From: Cryomorphaceae bacterium
Lineage (GTDB): Bacteria > Bacteroidota > Bacteroidia > Flavobacteriales_G > Salibacteraceae
Direction: 5' to 3'
NCBI GenBank assembly: GCA_003564735.1
Contig: PXEK01000038.1
Location: forward strand, 1 to 10,746
DNA: 10,746 bases
Shown here: in pieces, positions 6,756 to 10,746 of the stretch
How positions within the stretch are numbered: position 1 is the first letter of the stretch
Layout of the letters: every line of letters begins with the position of its first letter
Notes under the pieces: generated by a model
What the model was told of the DNA's origin: nothing
Databases searched by the model: none
The model's input: the letters and a program-made list of their open reading frames with translations, nothing else
Translations under genes and position numbers: made by a program

Positions 6756-8235
6756 TGGTTCCCACAATTATTTTAGTACCGGGTTTTAGCATAGAGGAAT
6801 TGAGGTCGGCGTTTAGTTTTTTCAACTCGTCTACCGAAACGCCGCGAGCCTTAGCTATATCCCAAAGAGTATCGCCCGATTGTATTTTGTAATAAACATA
6901 ATCTCCATCTTGAGAAGTGGTTATTTCTTTTTTCGGTTTCTTTTGCGCTTGATATCCGGTGCCTCCTTTAGGGTAAATAACCAGTTTTTGACCTATGTTA
7001 ATTCGCGTACTTCGCATATTGTTCCAAGCCATAATTTGGCGTGAAGTAACGCCGTACCTGCCTGCAATTCTGCCTAAAACATCACCGCTTCGCACCGTGT
7101 AATAGACCCTGTCCTCAGCAAATTTACTCAAATTACCGTCGTTTTCTTTACCCTCTTTTTTTGCTGTAATCGCAGCAAGAGAATCCAATTCATTTTTATG
7201 GTCAGAACCGAATTTCTTCGGCAATCGCAGCACCGAGGTTTTATTGCTGTAAGCCGGTACGCGATCGCGCTTATAGGCCGGGTTTAAAAAGGCAAGCACT
7301 TCCGGACTTAACCCGTAGTGAAGGCTGAGCTCTTCATAATGCACGGGAGCGGAAACGTGTACCGTATCGGTTTCAAAGTAAAACGCGAGGGGTTGAATTG
7401 CGGGTATGTTATACAAATCGGCATGCTCAAAGGTGTAGTAAGCAGCGATAAAGGCCGGCACGTACCCTCGGGTTTCCCGCGGCAAAAAGGGATACACGTC
7501 CCAGTAATTACCGAGGCCTTTCCCCGATCGCCGAATGGCCTTGTTTACATTCCCCGGGCCGCAATTGTAGGCTGCCAAAGCCAAATCCCACTTTCCGTAA
7601 ATACCGTACAAGTAACTGAGGTACTTACATGCCGCCTCGGTTGATTTTACGGGATCCATTCGCTCGTCCATGTAAGAGTTTTGTTCGAGTCCGTACAACT
7701 TACCCGTTGAATACATAAACTGCCAAAGTCCTACCGCGCCCGCTCTTGATCGCGCTCTGGGGTTTAATGCGCTTTCCACCACCGCCAAGTACTTTAATTC
7801 TTGAGGCATATCGTACTTGTCTAAAATTTCTTCAAACAGCGGAAAGTAGAACTCGGCAAGTCCCAACATGGCGGCGACTTGTTGGCGGCGCTTGACCGTG
7901 TACATTTTTATGAACGCCTTGGTTTTTGAATTGTACACTACATTAAAAGGTGTTTGCTTATTGAGTTGTTCTAACCTTTGCTTTACGATGCTATCGGCAA
8001 AAACCGGAATACTATCTATTTCGGGAAAGGCTGTATCCATAGAGTTGCGCCTAGAGGCTGACTGCTCAAAGAAAACGGTATTCACCAAACTGTCTAAATG
8101 ATAATAAAAAGAAGGACGCACTTCTGTAACCACGGAATCGGGAACCGTTTTAATGGAGTCGTTGCCGGGGTTTGTGGCATGCACGCCAACGGCACTGAGC
8201 AGGAGAAAAGAAAGTGTGCTTAGAAGTTTTATCAT
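6748..8235 (-). CDS. mltD: MltD-like lytic transglycosylase with two LysM domains
   Basis: 495 aa from ATG 8235 (MIKLLSTLSFLLLSAVGVHA), which gives a clean signal peptide with cleavage after VHA at residue 20. An earlier in-frame start 222 bp upstream would read through repeat-like DNA and bury the signal peptide, so it was rejected. The soluble lytic transglycosylase (GH23) domain spans about 138-265: catalytic Glu154 in VVESALNP, then AGAVGLWQFM and AAYNCGPGNV (221-230). It cleaves peptidoglycan glycan strands to 1,6-anhydro-muropeptides in the periplasm. Two LysM peptidoglycan-binding repeats follow at about 377-425 and 446-492, and a weaker LysM-like stretch (HYGLSPEVLAFLNPAY) lies between the catalytic domain and the first repeat. 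A near-consensus -7 element, CATATTTG (8264-8257), lies 22 bp before the start. First gene of the three-gene unit with the DUF4837 and amidohydrolase-like genes. Confidence 0.93.
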   Translation of the reverse strand: MIKLLSTLSFLLLSAVGVHATNPGNDSIKTVPDSVVTEVRPSFYYHLDSLVNTVFFEQSASRRNSMDTAFPEIDSIPVFADSIVKQRLEQLNKQTPFNVVYNSKTKAFIKMYTVKRRQQVAAMLGLAEFYFPLFEEILDKYDMPQELKYLAVVESALNPRARSRAGAVGLWQFMYSTGKLYGLEQNSYMDERMDPVKSTEAACKYLSYLYGIYGKWDLALAAYNCGPGNVNKAIRRSGKGLGNYWDVYPFLPRETRGYVPAFIAAYYTFEHADLYNIPAIQPLAFYFETDTVHVSAPVHYEELSLHYGLSPEVLAFLNPAYKRDRVPAYSNKTSVLRLPKKFGSDHKNELDSLAAITAKKEGKENDGNLSKFAEDRVYYTVRSGDVLGRIAGRYGVTSRQIMAWNNMRSTRINIGQKLVIYPKGGTGYQAQKKPKKEITTSQDGDYVYYKIQSGDTLWDIAKARGVSVDELKKLNADLNSSMLKPGTKIIVGTNG

Positions 8236-8351
8236 TATGAGTAACCTTATATTGTGCAAATATGGTGGTAATTGGGGTATTGGCGTGCATGTATAGCGCA
8301 TCTTTTGAACGATGGGGTGTTTAATTTTAGTATGTGGAGCGCGTGGGATGT

Positions 8352-8667
8352 GGAAAACAATCTGCAATGTTTCTCGCAAAGACGTAAAGACAGAGTGAGA
8401 AACAGAGCGTACCCACGAAGGCTCGGGGCAGGGAACGGAGGAGCAATCAAGGAACATGTTGCGGGTAAAGTCGAGTGGCGTACAAGGAAGAAGAGGTGAA
8501 GGCTGAAAGGTTCGTGAACCGTAAGCTGTAAGCCGTGAGCTGTGAGCTGAAAAGACGTTGCGGGTTAAATCACGAATACTACAAGGAAGGAGAAGGTGAA
8601 GGCGGAGGAGAAGGTGGAGTAAATACTCAGGAAAACCGGCTGCAAGAGTTTCACGAAAGACGCTTAA
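8352..8667. repeat. Repeat island of degenerate direct repeats (X-A-heptamer-B-X order)
   Basis: The 459-bp gap 8236-8694 has no convincing gene. It holds two imperfect direct repeat pairs. X copies at about 8352-8388 and 8630-8667 share ggaaaac, ctgcaa, gtttc and aaagacg in order. A copies at about 8458-8504 and 8557-8604 share gttgcgggt at the start, then tacaaggaag, and aggtgaaggc. A heptamer array lies between the A copies. The plus strand is strongly purine-rich and the composition differs from neighbouring genes. The X copies resemble the CGCAAAGACG-type intergenic repeats found in many Bacteroidota genomes (from memory, unchecked). Likely decayed intergenic repeats; function unknown. 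Confidence 0.65.
8521..8549. repeat. Heptanucleotide tandem repeat, about 4 copies
   Basis: Four consecutive 7-mers, GTAAGCT, GTAAGCC, GTGAGCT, GTGAGCT, plus one further G. GTGAGCT-type heptamer arrays of variable copy number occur between genes in several bacterial groups. Here the array is short and partly diverged, and lies in the centre of the repeat island. Confidence 0.85.
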
Positions 8668-8694
8668 GGATTGAAAAGGCGAAAATCGAGAGTG

Positions 8695-9087
8695 CTATTC
8701 GCTTTTTTTGAATTTGAGCTTGGCCAGTATACGTACCAGTGTGATGACTTCAATAAACTGAAAGAAAAAGTAAACGGCAAAAAAGCTCAATACATATACT
8801 TTGACCTCGGAGTTGAGGTTAGATATATACGGGAAGAACCAAGCCCCCACAACAATGAGTTTTACGAAACCTATTCCCGTATAAGCTACTCCTACATATT
8901 TTGGAAAGTGCGCCAGTAAAAAAGCGCAGGTGTAAAAGGTGGCCAATGTGGTACCGGTAATGAGTGCGTAGTCTCCAAAATTGAGGTGAGAAGACATCAC
9001 CCCAAAAAAGGAAAGTAAAAAACGTACGAGCAACACCAAGCCCAACGAGACTAAAGTGATGATGGTAAAAATAACGGCTTTTTTCAA
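8695..9087 (-). CDS. AtpI-like four-helix membrane protein (ATP synthase-associated, hypothetical)
   Basis: 130 aa, very hydrophobic, with about four predicted membrane helices (near 5-30, 40-60, 67-90 and 95-118) and a basic C-terminus KLKFKKSE. Sequence alone does not identify it. The assignment rests on position: in Flavobacteriia-type genomes a small membrane protein of this kind usually lies between atpZ and atpB, and AtpI-type proteins assist assembly of the F0 c-ring. The start is a TTG at 9087 overlapping the atpZ stop (TTGA, 4 bases), which implies translational coupling. The first internal ATG would remove the first helix, so TTG is preferred. No atpB follows; the repeat island does. 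Confidence 0.7.
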   Translation of the reverse strand: MKKAVIFTIITLVSLGLVLLVRFLLSFFGVMSSHLNFGDYALITGTTLATFYTCAFLLAHFPKYVGVAYTGIGFVKLIVVGAWFFPYISNLNSEVKVYVLSFFAVYFFFQFIEVITLVRILAKLKFKKSE

Positions 9088-9302
9088 GACTTAGTGAGTT
9101 GCTTAATCACCCGATAAAGAGAGCCCGTTACACCGGTTAAGGATAAAATAACGGTAAACCAAGGATGAGTTTCAAGGTAGGTGTCGGCTTTAACACCCGC
9201 AAAGGTGAAAACAAAAATAATGGCTCCCATTTCAAAGGCAAGGTAGGAATACTTGATAAAGGAATCAACCTGTTTTTTTACCTTGTCCTTTTTGTTTTTC
9301 AT
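9084..9302 (-). CDS. atpZ: AtpZ/AtpI-family small membrane protein
   Basis: 72 aa with two membrane helices (about 19-37 and 47-63) and a lysine-rich N-terminus MKNKKDKVKKQ. The pattern of short basic head, helix with AFEMGAIIFVFTFAGVKAD, turn with a THPWFT-type motif, and second helix ending in YRVIKQ matches AtpZ/AtpI proteins encoded beside F-type ATP synthase operons. These are accessory proteins linked to F0 assembly or Mg2+ supply. The gene overlaps bactofilin by 38 bases and the next gene by 4 bases, so the three are co-transcribed and probably translationally coupled. Confidence 0.85.
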   Translation of the reverse strand: MKNKKDKVKKQVDSFIKYSYLAFEMGAIIFVFTFAGVKADTYLETHPWFTVILSLTGVTGSLYRVIKQLTKS

Positions 9303-9687
9303 TAGAATTAAGTTCTTTCACCTTTCCGGCAATAGTAAAATTACCTTCGAGGGTGGCTCCGGGTTCAACGGTTAGTTTACCGTAAATCATATCTCCCGTG
9401 AAAACACCCGTGTTTTGAAATGAAACCATTTCAGAAGCGTTGAGCTTTCCTGATACACGACCTGAAATATTCGCTGTTTGGCACTTCACCTCTCCTTTAA
9501 TTGTACCGGATGGCCCCACAACTACTTTACCTTGCGATTGCACGGTACCCTCCAACTTGCCGTCGATGCGAATATCACCTTCGGTAATTATATCTCCGTT
9601 TATTTGTGTTCCTTGAGCAATATGATTTCTCGAACCCAAGTCAACATCATTATTTTTTTTCACCATTCCCGATTTCGATTTAAACAT
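9265..9687 (-). CDS. Bactofilin (polymer-forming cytoskeletal protein)
   Basis: 140 aa. The central DUF583 core (about 25-118) shows the repeating short beta-strand pattern of bactofilins: NGDIITEGDIRIDGKLEGTV, then VVVGPSGTIKGEVKCQTANI, then SGRVSGKLNASEMV, MIYGKLTVEPGATLEGNF. Bactofilins form a right-handed beta-helix and polymerise without nucleotide into filaments, often at the inner face of the membrane, and affect cell shape or peptidoglycan synthesis. The N-terminus is charged (MFKSKSGMVKKNNDVDLG) and the tail is basic and disordered (ELNSNEKQKGQGKKTG). First gene after a consensus promoter, with a leader of only about 12 nt. The last 38 bases overlap atpZ. Confidence 0.93.
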   Translation of the reverse strand: MFKSKSGMVKKNNDVDLGSRNHIAQGTQINGDIITEGDIRIDGKLEGTVQSQGKVVVGPSGTIKGEVKCQTANISGRVSGKLNASEMVSFQNTGVFTGDMIYGKLTVEPGATLEGNFTIAGKVKELNSNEKQKGQGKKTG

Positions 9688-9704
9688 GCGAAATTATTTG
9701 AGTG

Positions 9705-9712
9705 CAAATGTA
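9705..9712 (-). promoter_or_regulatory. Bacteroidota-type -7 promoter element for the bactofilin-atpZ unit
   Basis: Minus strand reads TACATTTG, a full match to TAnnTTTG, 17 bases before the bactofilin ATG. Transcription would start near 9699-9701. No good TTTG is seen at the ideal -33 spacing; a TTGT (9740-9737) is somewhat too far. Confidence 0.55.
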
Positions 9713-9724
9713 TAATAATATCTG

Positions 9725-9735
9725 CGGTATTACCG
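9725..9735. promoter_or_regulatory. Perfect 11-bp palindrome upstream of the bactofilin promoter
   Basis: CGGTA-T-TACCG centred about 18 bp upstream of the -7 element, so it covers the space between -7 and -33. It could be an operator, but there is only one copy and short palindromes occur by chance. Confidence 0.3.
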
Positions 9736-9798
9736 AACAACGAGCCGATTACTAAAATCAACGCTTATTGCGACACCCCGTTTTCAACTCCGATTTGT

Positions 9799-9830
9799 AA
9801 AAAATGAGCTTTCACTACCTGTTTCTCATT
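9799..9830 (-). terminator. Likely intrinsic terminator of the antiporter gene
   Basis: Minus strand: AATGAG (9830-9825) pairs with CTCATT (9808-9803) across a 16-nt loop, followed by further T residues to 9799. It starts 16 bases after the antiporter stop codon. The stem is short and the loop large, so confidence is moderate. Confidence 0.5.
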
Positions 9831-9846
9831 CAAAAAAACATCCTTA

Positions 9847-10746
9847 TTACACCCTATTATTCCCCGGCAATTTAACTGCTTTGGAAAATGTTTCTATATC
9901 ATGTTTTTTGCCGGTGACATACAGCAAATCGTCACGCCTGATTTTAATCTCGGGGGTTATGTTAGAAATAAGCTCGTTACCTCTCATGAGAGCCACAATA
10001 CTCACATTAAATCGCTCACGAATTTGAGCTTTAATAACGGTTTTACCTTCTACCGGGCCACCCTCTCGGCTTACTCTTACACATTCTATATCCAACCTGG
10101 GAATTACATCATCCTTTTGCGCTTTGATGAAGCTACCGGGGCGCAACATGGTGTAATTGTCGCTTCTGATTTTATCGGCAAGATGCTCAATGTGATCGAG
10201 CGGAACCAAAAATTTATGCATGGCACGCGAAAAGATCTCTATTGAGGTTTCAAACTCTTCGGGGATAACTTCATCTGCGCCCAACTCAATCAACTCATCT
10301 ATTCCTTTTACGTATCGGGTTCTGATTATTATGTGCACCTTATCATTGATTTCTCTGGCTTCACGCAGTATAGATTTTGTAGCTTCGGCATCGCTTATCG
10401 CAATCACCACAACCCGAGCTTCTTCAATATTAAGCGTATGTAAAATGTGTGGCTGTGAGGCTTCACCAAAAATAATAGGGACACCCTCGGCTTTAAACTT
10501 TTTTACCGTATCGGGATTCATTTCGGCTGCAATGAACGGAATATCGGAATAGCGAGCGGCTCGCGCCACATTTTGTCCGTTAAGTCCAAAACCGATGATA
10601 ATCAAATGATCTTGAAGTTCTTCAACCTGCTCATTTACTTCAACATCGGAGGCATTTTTCAAGCGATTTGACGCTATTTTACTCCCCCCTCTTAACAACC
10701 TTTCCACCATAACATTTGCCCCGCCAATCACGAAAGGAGTAACAGC
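9847..10746 (-). CDS. KefB/CPA2-type cation:proton antiporter, C-terminal part (5' end outside the window)
   Basis: The frame is open to the right edge, starting AVTPFVIGGANVMVERLLRGG, which is the end of a membrane domain; the GTG at 10731 is not the real start. The 299 visible residues hold the regulatory part: a TrkA-N (RCK) Rossmann domain with GFGLNG as the GxGxxG loop, an acidic residue at the end of the second strand (FIAAEMNP) consistent with NAD(H) binding, a YVKGIDELIELGADEVIPEEFETS segment split between strand and helix, and a TrkA-C domain near the end (EGKTVIKAQIRERFNVSIV, DLLYVTG). The whole protein would be a K+ or Na+/H+ antiporter of the inner membrane, gated by nucleotide or thiol ligands. 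Ion specificity cannot be told without the membrane domain. It has its own terminator and is separate from the bactofilin unit. Confidence 0.9.
   Translation of the reverse strand, partial: AVTPFVIGGANVMVERLLRGGSKIASNRLKNASDVEVNEQVEELQDHLIIIGFGLNGQNVARAARYSDIPFIAAEMNPDTVKKFKAEGVPIIFGEASQPHILHTLNIEEARVVVIAISDAEATKSILREAREINDKVHIIIRTRYVKGIDELIELGADEVIPEEFETSIEIFSRAMHKFLVPLDHIEHLADKIRSDNYTMLRPGSFIKAQKDDVIPRLDIECVRVSREGGPVEGKTVIKAQIRERFNVSIVALMRGNELISNITPEIKIRRDDLLYVTGKKHDIETFSKAVKLPGNNRV

Noticed and set aside
8236..8457. N-terminal extension of the lytic transglycosylase
   Set aside because: It would place 74 residues before a clear signal peptide and read through intergenic repeats; ATG at 8235 is a better start.
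8272..8499. 75-aa plus-strand frame in the repeat island
   Set aside because: Arginine-rich low-complexity product read from repeats; no initiation signal and no recognisable domain.
8521..8549. CRISPR-like array
   Set aside because: 7-bp units without spacers and no cas genes; it is a simple tandem repeat.

Overview
The window looks like a chromosomal housekeeping and cell-envelope region of a Bacteroidota bacterium, probably Flavobacteriia-like. Evidence: promoter elements matching the Bacteroidota consensus TAnnTTTG, start codons without clear Shine-Dalgarno sequences, a DUF4837-type lipoprotein (a family I know only from Bacteroidota), a long K/E/P-rich linker in IF-2, and the pairing of bactofilin with AtpZ. 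All recognised genes lie on the minus strand, so transcription runs from right to left. No phage, IS, CRISPR or toxin-antitoxin module was seen.

Layout in transcription order (right to left). (1) 10746-9847: C-terminal part of a KefB/CPA2-type cation:proton antiporter with TrkA-N and TrkA-C domains, cut by the window edge and followed by a terminator. (2) 9712-8695: a promoter, then three overlapping genes: bactofilin, AtpZ and a four-helix AtpI-like membrane protein. The atpB gene expected next is absent; a 459-bp gene-free island of decayed repeats follows instead. (3) 8235-4421: three genes, each overlapping the next by 8 bases: a secreted MltD-like lytic transglycosylase with two LysM domains, a DUF4837 lipoprotein, and a secreted amidohydrolase-fold protein lacking most expected metal ligands. 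A likely terminator ends this unit. (4) 4224-1: a promoter, a roughly 200-nt structured leader or small RNA that ends in a strong intrinsic terminator about 20 bases before rimP, then rimP-nusA-infB. infB runs off the left edge.

Units (2) and (3) are envelope and bioenergetics modules; unit (4) is the conserved transcription/translation operon. The most noteworthy element is the structured RNA with terminator in front of rimP-nusA-infB. It could be a stand-alone small RNA (its size is in the 6S RNA range) or a leader that attenuates an operon encoding NusA, itself a factor acting at terminators. Pairing options within it are mutually exclusive. Second is the repeat island where the ATP synthase genes would be expected. 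I see no clearly new multi-gene system.
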